Source: G963666935 sp963666935 (lineage in GTDB: Bacteria; Bacillota; Clostridia; Christensenellales; CAG-138). Taken from it: a stretch of DNA of 64,000 bases. The position numbers and the translations under genes were made by a program. The DNA is taken from positions 744,001 through 808,000 of the forward strand of contig OY762936.1 of NCBI GenBank assembly GCA_963666935.1. Direction: 5' to 3'. Positions 48,355-55,987 of this stretch are shown in pieces. The notes below the pieces were generated by a model. That model saw only the letters and a program-made list of their open reading frames with translations, had not been told where the DNA came from and made no database searches. The number at the start of each line of letters is the position of its first letter. Position 1 is the first letter of the stretch.

Positions 48355-48798
48355 TTGGAAACGATTGCAGATATGGTGGAGTGCCTATTTAGTAAGGACA
48401 ACGACGCTGCTTATTCCTGCCTGCTGCGGCTGCAGGCACAGAGCGAAGAATCCAATGCCGTCTACGCATATTTTGATACGTTTGCAAAGATGCTGGACAG
48501 TGAAAATTCCTATATTCGTACCCGTGGGCTGCTGCTCATTGCAGCCAACGCCAGATGGGACGCCGATCATAAAATTGACGAGGTGATCCACCAATACCTA
48601 AAGTGTATAGAGGACGACAAGCCCATTACAGCTAGGAAATGCATCAATGTTTTGCCGGAGATTGCAAAGTATAAGCCGGAACTGGCCGGGGATATCCGCA
48701 AGGCACTGCAGTATGCCAACACGGGCAAATACAAAAGCACGATGCAGCCTTTGATTCAAAAGGATATCGCGCAAGCGTTGAAACAAATAGAACTGTAA
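48355..48798 (+). CDS. Helical-repeat (HEAT-like) protein, SufBD-annotated family
   Basis: A 147-residue, wholly alpha-helical protein. Repeated units such as NSYIRTRGLLLIAANARWD and KPITARKCINVLPEIAKYKP look like HEAT repeats. Homologues in clostridia are often labelled SufBD protein, a name without functional support that I know of. The start is TTG 48355 with GGGAGGG at 48340. It is followed by a converging acetyltransferase gene. A protein-protein scaffold role is plausible, no more. Confidence 0.65.
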   Translation: METIADMVECLFSKDNDAAYSCLLRLQAQSEESNAVYAYFDTFAKMLDSENSYIRTRGLLLIAANARWDADHKIDEVIHQYLKCIEDDKPITARKCINVLPEIAKYKPELAGDIRKALQYANTGKYKSTMQPLIQKDIAQALKQIEL

Positions 48799-48809
48799 GG
48801 ACAGAGGCC

Positions 48810-49295
48810 TTATTTTTGCTCTCCTAAAGCGTTGAAGGAATTTCCTGAGAGGCTATACAGAGCCCTTTGTGTGTCGGTCACTGCGCCAAGAGCAAGATAA
48901 AAATCGATGCTGGGCTGATTCCAGTTGAGACACGTCCACTCCAGACGGCTGCATCCTCTCTCTGCAGCCATGCGCGCCAGCTCTTTGAAGAACGCCTTGC
49001 CGTAGCCCTTCCCGCGATATTCCGGAAGCACAAAAAGATCTTCCAGGTGGAGGCCGGCATTGCCCGGGAAGGTGGAGAAGTTATAGTAGAACAGGGAATA
49101 TCCTATTTCGTGGCCCTCTGACATGGCGAAAATGACCTCGGCCTTCCGCTTTTCAAAGACCCATTCAAAAATCAGCGCTTCGTCGGCCACACCCTCATCC
49201 AACAGGTGCTCATATTCGGCCAGCTTCCGGATGAAATCCACAATCAACGCTTCATCACCGGGCACGGCATTGCGAAAAGAAACCGAATTATTCAT
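48810..49295 (-). CDS. GNAT family N-acetyltransferase
   Basis: A 161-residue enzyme of the GNAT fold, similar to the spermidine/thialysine acetyltransferase-like group. The acetyl-CoA loop reads LPEYRGKGYGKAFFKEL near residue 92, followed by RLEWTCLNWNQPSIDFYLALGA, both typical. The substrate is not known, with small amines or amino acids likely. GGAGG lies nine bases before the ATG at 49295. Confidence 0.88.
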   Translation of the reverse strand: MNNSVSFRNAVPGDEALIVDFIRKLAEYEHLLDEGVADEALIFEWVFEKRKAEVIFAMSEGHEIGYSLFYYNFSTFPGNAGLHLEDLFVLPEYRGKGYGKAFFKELARMAAERGCSRLEWTCLNWNQPSIDFYLALGAVTDTQRALYSLSGNSFNALGEQK

Positions 49296-49392
49296 CAAAG
49301 AGGAACCTCCTTACTGTGCGGCGTGCTTCACGGGCAGAAACGGCTTAAATGAAAAAGGGACCTGCATATGCGGATCCCTTAAAATTCTTTTT

Positions 49393-50436
49393 TTATTGTA
49401 TGTCGAAGTATTCACCCCGCCTGTAGTCGTATACGGCCCCACCGGAGAATTTATCCAGATTCTCCAGAACTTTTCCCGTGCCGATGGCGACGCAGGAGAT
49501 GGGGTCTTCCGCAATGTAGCAGGGCACTTTAGTGGCATCGGAAATGAACTTGTCCATCCCATAAAGCAGCGCGCCGCCGCCGGTGAGGCAGATACCGTTT
49601 TCCGTAATGTCGCTGGCAAGTTCGGGAGGCGTACGTTCAAAGAGGCTTTTCACGCTCTCTAAAATGGCTTGCAGGGGCTCTTCCAGCGCGTCCACCATCT
49701 CATGGGAGCCTACCACCAGAGCCTGTGGCAGGCCGGAAATGAGGTTTCGGCCCTTCACGTCGATAAAGATCTGATCTTTGCGGGGATAGGCGGAGCCGAT
49801 GCGGATTTTAATTTCCTCCGCCGTGCGCTCACCGATGAGCAGATTATGCTTTTTGCGCATGTAACGTACGATGGCATCATCAAATTTGTCTCCTGCTACT
49901 TTGATGGAGTCGGAGAGTACGGAACCGCCCAGCGAAAGGATGGCCACGTCGCTGGTACCGCCGCCGATGTCAAGAATCATACTGCCGCGGGGGGCAGAAA
50001 TATCGATCCCGGCGCCGATGGCCGCCGCGATGGGTTCTTCGATGAGGTAGGTATGCCTCGCACCGGCCTCTTCCGTGGCATCAATGACAGACCGTTTTTC
50101 TACTTCCGTGACCCCGGACGGCACGCAAACTACCACGCGGGGTTTGAAAAAGATCCTTCTGCCTACGACTTTTTTAAGGAAATAACTCAGAAGTCGCTCG
50201 GTAATGTCGTAATTGGAAATGACGCCGTCGCGCAGCGGACGCATGGCGATGATGTTGCCCGGCGTACGCCCGATCATGCGGCGCGCTTCTTCGCCCACGG
50301 CCAAAATGTTCCCCGTGATCTTTTCCACGGCCACGACCGAGGGTTCGCGCAGCACGATGCCTTTGCCCCGCACATACACAAGCACGCTGGCTGTGCCGAG
50401 GTCTATTCCCACATCACTGAACTCAAGAAGATGCAT
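49393..50436 (-). CDS. mreB: MreB/Mbl family cell-shape protein
   Basis: A 347-residue actin-like ATPase. The phosphate 1 motif VGIDLGTASVLVYVRGKGIV is at the start, connect and phosphate 2 motifs SMILDIGGGTSDVAIL lie near 152-167, and the adenosine motif TGGGALLYGMDKFI lies near 290. MreB filaments at the inner membrane guide cell-wall synthesis in rod-shaped cells. It is monocistronic here, without mreCD, which suggests an Mbl or MreBH-like paralogue. The upstream gap (50437-50647) contains the promoter regions of this gene and of the divergent sortase. Confidence 0.93.
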   Translation of the reverse strand: MHLLEFSDVGIDLGTASVLVYVRGKGIVLREPSVVAVEKITGNILAVGEEARRMIGRTPGNIIAMRPLRDGVISNYDITERLLSYFLKKVVGRRIFFKPRVVVCVPSGVTEVEKRSVIDATEEAGARHTYLIEEPIAAAIGAGIDISAPRGSMILDIGGGTSDVAILSLGGSVLSDSIKVAGDKFDDAIVRYMRKKHNLLIGERTAEEIKIRIGSAYPRKDQIFIDVKGRNLISGLPQALVVGSHEMVDALEEPLQAILESVKSLFERTPPELASDITENGICLTGGGALLYGMDKFISDATKVPCYIAEDPISCVAIGTGKVLENLDKFSGGAVYDYRRGEYFDIQ

Positions 50437-50647
50437 AAATTATTAGGTTCCTTCCACAGCGGGTTTCCCCGGAAAATGCTGTATATTAACGATATACCGA
50501 CACATTATTTTATCATTCTATCACAATGAGAACAAGTATACATCGAATAAATTTAAACATTTTATAAAATAAGCGAAACGGGCGGATCATCGGTTGCCAT
50601 GTTAAAACAATGTGCGCTATAATAACCCTATTAAGGAGGGGAAGTTC

Positions 50648-51478
50648 ATGTTTGAATGGAAGCGTCTGTGCGTCCTATTGGTTGTGGCTGTAGCCGCAGC
50701 CTCCCTCTGCACCGGCTGCGGGCAGGAAGCGATGCCGGTTGACATTGTACCGGTGGCGGAGGTAACGGCCTCCCCCTCTCCCGCGGTGATCCCCGGAGAA
50801 TCCCTCCAACCGCAGATCGAAGCTACAACTACGGACCCCTCCTTACAAGGAACAACCAATACGGATGTGTCCTACGGCGTGGCCGGCGACAACGTGCTGC
50901 CCAGCTTTGAATCCTATGAAGCCGCAAAGGCGATTAACGACGAAGTCATTGGGTGGATCACCATTGACGGGATGGTGATCGACTATCCTGTGGTTCGCAC
51001 CGAAAACAACGAGTATTATCTGAATCGAGATGTGGAAAAGAAAAAGAGCAATTACGGCGCCATATTCATGGACTATCGCAACGCGGACCCCAACATGCAA
51101 AAGCACATCATTCTATATGGTCACAACATGAAAAACGGAACGATGTTCCACGACCTAATGAACTACAAGCAGAGCGATTTTTTCAGCGACCATAAGACCA
51201 TTCGTCTGATTTGGGACGGGGTGGAAACAAAATGGGAGGTATTCCTTGCCTATATCGTGATGCCGGATACCATTTACCATATTCACACCATGTTTGCGGA
51301 CGATCAGAATTTTGCGAATGTGATGAACGAAACCATTCAATACGCCAAGACGGTAAAACCTGCCAATTATGATGCATCGGTGACGATAAGGCCCAGCGAC
51401 CAGGTGCTGACGCTATCCACCTGCACCTACGAATACGATGGCTCTTACTTCGCGGTGATGGCCCGCAGGGTCAAATAA
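50648..51478 (+). CDS. Class B sortase with lipoprotein-like N-terminus
   Basis: A 276-residue cell-surface transpeptidase. Catalytic residues are His in ILYGHNMKNGTMF, Cys in LTLSTCTYEY and Arg in MARRVK at the C-terminus. The segment INDEVIGWITIDG-IDYPVV is typical of class B. The N-terminal hydrophobic stretch ends in SLCTGCG, which looks like a lipobox, while most class B sortases have a plain transmembrane anchor. AAGGAGGGG precedes the ATG at 50648. Its substrates are not in this window as far as I can see. Confidence 0.87.
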   Translation: MFEWKRLCVLLVVAVAAASLCTGCGQEAMPVDIVPVAEVTASPSPAVIPGESLQPQIEATTTDPSLQGTTNTDVSYGVAGDNVLPSFESYEAAKAINDEVIGWITIDGMVIDYPVVRTENNEYYLNRDVEKKKSNYGAIFMDYRNADPNMQKHIILYGHNMKNGTMFHDLMNYKQSDFFSDHKTIRLIWDGVETKWEVFLAYIVMPDTIYHIHTMFADDQNFANVMNETIQYAKTVKPANYDASVTIRPSDQVLTLSTCTYEYDGSYFAVMARRVK

Positions 51479-51489
51479 ATGGGGGAAAA

Positions 51490-51520
51490 GAAAGGCCGCG
51501 CTTTGCGCGGCCTTTCTTTT
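51490..51520 (+). terminator. Strong terminator between sortase and NlpC/P60 genes
   Basis: GAAAGGCCGCGC (51490-51501) and GCGCGGCCTTTC (51505-51516) form a perfect stem with loop TTT, followed by TTTT. It can serve both converging genes. Confidence 0.93.
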
Positions 51521-51528
51521 GATGATTG

Positions 51529-52707
51529 TTACCAGGGCCTCCTACCGCAAACGAAATGGCGCTTCCAGTAGCTGGTGGAAAAGGACCGCTTAACAACCTT
51601 GCCGTTGGAGCTGGAGGCGTCGATCATCATGCCGCTGGATATCACGATCCCCACATGTCCCACCTTGGAAAAATTGTTGCTGTAGAAGAAAATTAAATCT
51701 CCCTTTTTGAGGCTGTTGATGCTGGTGATTTTTTCCCAGTCGCTGACTTGAGAGTAGCCTGCGGCGCTGAGCCGGCGACGGTTGCTCCCCGCCTCCTTGA
51801 GGCAGTAATACACGAGGCCGCTGCAGTCAAATCGATTGGGGCCCGTGGCGCCCAGCACATAAGAACAGCCCAGCTTTTTCTTGGCCATTGCGATCATTTC
51901 GTTAATATTGGCAGTGGTTCGTGCCTGTTTTACCTTAGTGGCGCTTTCTCTGGCATCGGGGGAGTACAGCATATTATAAGTTTGAGTACCTGCCAGGCCG
52001 TCGACATCCAGCCTGTTGCGGCTTTGGAAGTCCGCGATGGCCGCTTTTGTGACATCTCCATAATATCCTGTGGTCTCTTTCATATATCCTAGGTCTTTAA
52101 GCTGAATCTGCATGTTGGTGATATCATCGCCGGACATGCCTACCATCACTACGTACTTAGGCGCATCCTGGCGGTAAAGCAGGGAGAGGGTCTCTTGTCC
52201 GGCAACGCCGTCTTCCGCCAAAGTTACGCCTAGGGCTTCGGTGAAGTTTACTTGGCGCTGGAACGACTGCACAGCCTGCTTGGTGGCCGGGCCGAAAAAC
52301 TGGGTGCTTTCGTCCAGATCCAGATAGCCAAGCTGCATGAGCCGCTCTTGTAGCTTTTGCACCTCGATATTTTCGTCACCACGTTTGAGAGTGGGATCGA
52401 TGGTGGGCGTGGGCGTAGGGATGGGGGCAGGTGAAGGGGTTACCTTGATTTCGATGAAGGCATCCGTGGTGGGGCTTGCGAACGCAACCGCAGATCGGGC
52501 AATCGCGTCGTTTTCCCCGGAATTGAGCGTGGCTAAGAAGATGATGAGCCCGATCAGCCCAACCCCACAGGCTGCAAGCAAAATTTTGGCCCTGCGCGAG
52601 GCGTATTTGAATTTGTCGGCAAAAGGACGAATATAAGCCTTGACCCTGCGCGAAAGCAGGTACGTGCGCTTTTGCAGTATTCTCCTTTTCTTGTGAAATC
52701 CAGACAT
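51529..52707 (-). CDS. NlpC/P60 peptidoglycan endopeptidase with two peptidoglycan-binding domains
   Basis: A 392-residue protein. A basic N-terminus and a single helix (about 42-62) anchor it, then a Pro/Thr linker follows. Two PG_binding_1 domains lie at about 105-180 (NIEVQKLQERLMQLGYL) and 190-260 (NMQIQLKDLGYM). The C-terminal NlpC/P60 domain has catalytic Cys in NRFDCSGLVYYC and His in KVGHVGIVISSG. Such enzymes cut stem peptides of the cell wall. The sortase gene converges on it. Confidence 0.92.
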   Translation of the reverse strand: MSGFHKKRRILQKRTYLLSRRVKAYIRPFADKFKYASRRAKILLAACGVGLIGLIIFLATLNSGENDAIARSAVAFASPTTDAFIEIKVTPSPAPIPTPTPTIDPTLKRGDENIEVQKLQERLMQLGYLDLDESTQFFGPATKQAVQSFQRQVNFTEALGVTLAEDGVAGQETLSLLYRQDAPKYVVMVGMSGDDITNMQIQLKDLGYMKETTGYYGDVTKAAIADFQSRNRLDVDGLAGTQTYNMLYSPDARESATKVKQARTTANINEMIAMAKKKLGCSYVLGATGPNRFDCSGLVYYCLKEAGSNRRRLSAAGYSQVSDWEKITSINSLKKGDLIFFYSNNFSKVGHVGIVISSGMMIDASSSNGKVVKRSFSTSYWKRHFVCGRRPW

Positions 52708-52804
52708 ACAAGGCCCCTTTTGTAAGCGTTATAAAATGGTTAACTCCCATTTTAATTGGTTTTGGACAAGTTTTCAAGACGCGTTGAAAGATGTGTGCAT
52801 TTGT

Positions 52805-53362
52805 TTACAAACATTCATAGACCTCGGGCTTCAAAATGCCGATATACGGAAGATTCCGATAGTGGCCGGCATAATCCAACCCGTACCCAACCACGAACTC
52901 ATCCTCGATGAAAAAACCGGTGATGCTGCTTCCGCGCAATGGCTTGTGCTTGGCATATTTGTCCAACAGGCATACCGTGCGGATGGAAGCAGGCTTTCTG
53001 GAGGAAAAGAGCTCCACCAGATACTGCAGCGTGAGCCCGCTGTCGATGATATCTTCCACAATGATCACGTGCCGGCCCATAATGTTGGTGTCCAAATCCT
53101 TGATCAGGCGGACGATGCCGGATGACTGCGCGCTTTCGCCATAGCTGGATATGGCAATAAAATCGAGAAATACGGGACACCCCATACTGCGGCACAGATC
53201 GGCGTAAAAAAACACGGCGCCCTTGAGGATACAGACCATCAGCGGGGCCTCATCCTTATACTCTGCGGTGAGCGCGCGGCCCATCTCTTCAACGCGCCGG
53301 GCGATCTGTTCTTCGGTAAATAAAATATGGGAAATATCGTTTTGTGCGTTTGTGATTCTCAT
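52805..53362 (-). CDS. hpt: Hypoxanthine (hypoxanthine-guanine) phosphoribosyltransferase
   Basis: A 185-residue purine salvage enzyme that joins hypoxanthine or guanine to PRPP. The PRPP-binding loop reads HVIIVEDIIDSGLTLQYL and the flexible loop FIAISSYGESAQSSG. The start at 53362 gives the usual length and follows GGAAAG; an upstream in-frame extension to 53467 has no family similarity. It lies downstream of xpt on the same strand, a purine salvage pair. Confidence 0.93.
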   Translation of the reverse strand: MRITNAQNDISHILFTEEQIARRVEEMGRALTAEYKDEAPLMVCILKGAVFFYADLCRSMGCPVFLDFIAISSYGESAQSSGIVRLIKDLDTNIMGRHVIIVEDIIDSGLTLQYLVELFSSRKPASIRTVCLLDKYAKHKPLRGSSITGFFIEDEFVVGYGLDYAGHYRNLPYIGILKPEVYECL

Positions 53363-53420
53363 AGCATGCTTTCCATTCTGATCTAATTGATTGCGGGCAA
53401 AAGCCCGGAATCGCAAAATA

Positions 53421-53999
53421 TTATTCGTCGGCGCGAAACACGATGCCGTTTTCGTCTGCGCGCTCAATAATGGCCAGAGAATGCAGGTTCACCCCGGAAT
53501 CCCGCAGCTTCTTTCCGCCGCCTTGGAAGCCTTTTTCGATGGCCACGCCGATGCCTACAAGATCTGCGCCCGCCTGCTCCACGATTCTACACAGCCCGCC
53601 AAGCGCCTCCCCATTTGCCAAAAAGTCATCGATGATGAGCACCTTGTCCGTGGGGTTTAGCCACTCGGAGGAAACCAGCAGTGTCACCTTTTTTTTGTAG
53701 GTATAGGAATAGATATCGCTCCAAAACAGCCCGCCCTCGATATTGTCGCTCTTGGCCTTTTTGGCGAAGACCATGGGCAGGCCGTACTTGTATGCGCAGA
53801 TGGCAGCCAGGGCGATGCCGCTGGCTTCGGCGGTAAGGATTACGGTGACCTTGGAAATGTCAAAATGCTTTGTAAACTCGTCGGCGATGGCGCCCATAAG
53901 GAGAGGGTCGATTCGATGGTTCAGGAAACTATCCACTTTGATAATACTGCCGGAAAGAATCCTGCCTTCTTGTACGATGCGGTCTTGTAATAACTGCAT
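53421..53999 (-). CDS. xpt: Xanthine phosphoribosyltransferase
   Basis: A 192-residue enzyme converting xanthine to XMP. Family motifs include HRIDPLLMGAIADEFTKHF, SGIALAAICAYKYGLPMVFAKK and PRPP loop VLIIDDFLANGEALGGL. GGAGGATG precedes the start. In many Bacillota xpt is controlled by a purine riboswitch, but I saw none of its conserved core in the 170 bases upstream. It is transcribed with hpt. Confidence 0.93.
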   Translation of the reverse strand: MQLLQDRIVQEGRILSGSIIKVDSFLNHRIDPLLMGAIADEFTKHFDISKVTVILTAEASGIALAAICAYKYGLPMVFAKKAKSDNIEGGLFWSDIYSYTYKKKVTLLVSSEWLNPTDKVLIIDDFLANGEALGGLCRIVEQAGADLVGIGVAIEKGFQGGGKKLRDSGVNLHSLAIIERADENGIVFRADE

Positions 54000-54247
54000 G
54001 GAAAATTCATCCTCCGTTGATTGGTAGCCGAGATAGCAACATTATCCCTTATTTTTCACAACCTTTCAAGGGAATATATCACAAAACCAAGCAAACAAGA
54101 CGACAATCATTGCCTTTGAGGGTAAACGATAGAAAAATTTGAAGAAAAAGCAGGCAAACTCGTTGACGAACATTCAAATGTATGGTATAAAAATTAAAGT
54201 TAAGTGTTTATGATAGAATGATGTTAAACACAAGAGGAGCGACTGCC

Positions 54248-54367
54248 GTGTACGAAAAGGCCGCACAACTGTATAACAATACCATGATGATGTGCGGGAC
54301 CAAAGCTGTGGGCTTTGGTCTGATGGGTATGCAAAATGTGATACGGCGGAATCGAATTGAGCAGTAG
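54248..54367 (+). CDS. Small protein of 39 residues, unknown
   Basis: A GTG at 54248, eight bases after GAGGAGCG, opens 39 codons (NNTMMMCGTKAVGFGLMG, then basic IRRNRIEQ) closed by TAG at 54365-54367. A strong hairpin terminator follows 20 bases later. A short amphipathic or membrane-active peptide with a basic tail is possible. Alternatively the segment is an untranslated leader for metF. I do not recognise it. Confidence 0.4.
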   Translation: MYEKAAQLYNNTMMMCGTKAVGFGLMGMQNVIRRNRIEQ

Positions 54368-54386
54368 ATAGATTGTCTGTCAAGAC

Positions 54387-54413
54387 GGCTCCGGTTCACC
54401 GGAGCCGCTTTCA
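54387..54413 (+). terminator. Hairpin between the small open frame and metF
   Basis: GGCTCCGG (54387-54394) and CCGGAGCC (54399-54406) form a perfect stem with loop TTCA, followed by GCTTTCATTT. It lies just before the metF ribosome binding site, so it could be a terminator or a leader element. Confidence 0.65.
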
Positions 54414-54432
54414 TTTATGGTTGGAGGTTTTT

Positions 54433-55299
54433 ATGAAAATTACATCCCTGTTTTCTCGGCAGCACCCCACACTTTCCTTTGAGGTGTTTCCGCCAAAGAA
54501 CGGAGATCATTATAATTCAGTAGAGTATGCGGTATCCCAGATTGCCAAACTCAACCCGGACTTTATGAGCGTCACTTATCGGGCAGGGGGAAGCACTGCG
54601 GAATATTCCGTGGCTATCGCGACAACCATTCTTAACCACGGTGTGCTGCCTTTGGCCCATCTGACCTGCGTTGGATCCACCCGAGAGCGCATCACGGAAC
54701 AACTGCAGGAGATGAAAGAAAAGGGCATCGAAAATATTTTGGCCCTCAGGGGAGACATCCCGGAAGGCATGGAGCACTCCAACAGCTGGTCTTACCGATA
54801 CGCGGCAGAGCTGATCCGCGACATTCGGGCATACGATGATTTCTGCATCGGCGCGGCCTGTTATCCGGAGGGACATCCGGAATCCCAAAATCAGGGGGAG
54901 GACATCAGCCGCCTAAAGGAAAAGGTTGACGCGGGGTGTGACTTTATTACCACGCAGATGTTTTTTGATAACAACATTCTGTACAACTATATTTACAAGA
55001 TCCGGGAGGCCGGCATCACGGTGCCGGTGATCGCCGGGATCATGCCGGTGACAAACGCCAAGCACATCAAACACATCTGCGAATTATCCGGGACCACGCT
55101 GCCTCAGCGCTTTAAAGCTATTGTGGATCGGTTTGGGGACAGTCCCAAGGCCATGATGGACGCGGGCATCGCTTATGCCACGGAGCAGATCATCGACCTG
55201 CTGGCAAACGGTCACAATGCGGTGCATGTATACTCCATGAACAAACCCGAGGTGGCGCAGCGCATACACGGGAACTTGGCCCGGATACTGGAGAACTGA
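54433..55299 (+). CDS. metF: Methylenetetrahydrofolate reductase
   Basis: A 288-residue TIM-barrel flavoprotein reducing 5,10-methylene- to 5-methyltetrahydrofolate. Motifs are LSFEVFPPKN (catalytic Glu), DFMSVTYRAGGST, NILALRGDIP and FITTQMFFDN. The start at 54433 follows GGAGG and gives the usual N-terminus. The next two genes, one and minus four bases apart, encode the MetH reactivation domain and MetH, so the methyl group is passed directly to homocysteine or, in acetogens, to other methyl acceptors. Confidence 0.95.
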   Translation: MKITSLFSRQHPTLSFEVFPPKNGDHYNSVEYAVSQIAKLNPDFMSVTYRAGGSTAEYSVAIATTILNHGVLPLAHLTCVGSTRERITEQLQEMKEKGIENILALRGDIPEGMEHSNSWSYRYAAELIRDIRAYDDFCIGAACYPEGHPESQNQGEDISRLKEKVDAGCDFITTQMFFDNNILYNYIYKIREAGITVPVIAGIMPVTNAKHIKHICELSGTTLPQRFKAIVDRFGDSPKAMMDAGIAYATEQIIDLLANGHNAVHVYSMNKPEVAQRIHGNLARILEN

Positions 55300-55300
55300 T

Positions 55301-55987
55301 ATGGAAGAGGGAATTCTTTACATCCACCGCGCCAAAAACCCAAAGCTGGAGATGAACCGCAAAGAGGTGCTCCGGTATATGGGCATGGGCGGGGCTGTGC
55401 CGGAAGATTCCCTGGCATTAAGAATCGAAAGCTGTGTTGCTGAAGTCGGGGAAGCGTTGGATCCCCGGGCCTGCTATATGCTACTGCCCCTGAAGCTGCA
55501 GGCAAACGGGGCGCTGGACTTTGGCATCGGAGAAGTTTTCAGCAAGGCGTTGCAAAAAAATTTGCGGGGCTGCAGGGCGGTGATCCTTTTCGCGGCTACC
55601 GTAGGAGTTGGCGTGGACCGGCTGATTCAGTCGAGCCGGCTTTCTCCGTCAAAAGCGCTGATTTATCAGGCGGCGGGCGCCACGGCCATCGAGGCGTACT
55701 GCGACTGCCTTTGCGAGGAAATCAAGGCAGAAGCCGCGCAACAGGGGCTCTGTACGCGGCCGAGATTCAGCCCGGGATATGGGGATTTTGCACTCACCCA
55801 TCAACGGGAGATCTTTCAAATTCTGGATTGCGCCTGGAAGATCGGGCTTACCCTGACAGACAGCTGCATCATGGCGCCGGCCAAGTCCGTTACGGCAGTG
55901 ATGGGCCTCAGCGAAGAAAAAACGCCCTGCATCCTTAGCGGATGCGAAGACTGCGGGGTGCAGTGTGCCTATAGGAGAGAAGCATGA
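55301..55987 (+). CDS. Stand-alone vitamin B12-dependent methionine synthase activation domain protein
   Basis: A 228-residue protein corresponding to the C-terminal reactivation domain of large MetH. Conserved features are PRFSPGYGDFALTHQ (SAM-binding region) and MAPAKSVTAVMGLS, with a Cys-rich C-terminus GCEDCGVQC. In MetH this domain reductively methylates oxidised cobalamin with SAM. Here it is a separate gene, just before metH and overlapping it by 4 bases. The Cys-rich end is not part of E. coli MetH and may hold a redox centre. Confidence 0.9.
   Translation: MEEGILYIHRAKNPKLEMNRKEVLRYMGMGGAVPEDSLALRIESCVAEVGEALDPRACYMLLPLKLQANGALDFGIGEVFSKALQKNLRGCRAVILFAATVGVGVDRLIQSSRLSPSKALIYQAAGATAIEAYCDCLCEEIKAEAAQQGLCTRPRFSPGYGDFALTHQREIFQILDCAWKIGLTLTDSCIMAPAKSVTAVMGLSEEKTPCILSGCEDCGVQCAYRREA

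Noticed and set aside
54000..54240. Possible purine riboswitch before xpt or SAM riboswitch before metF
   Set aside because: The conserved cores of these classes are not present on either strand.
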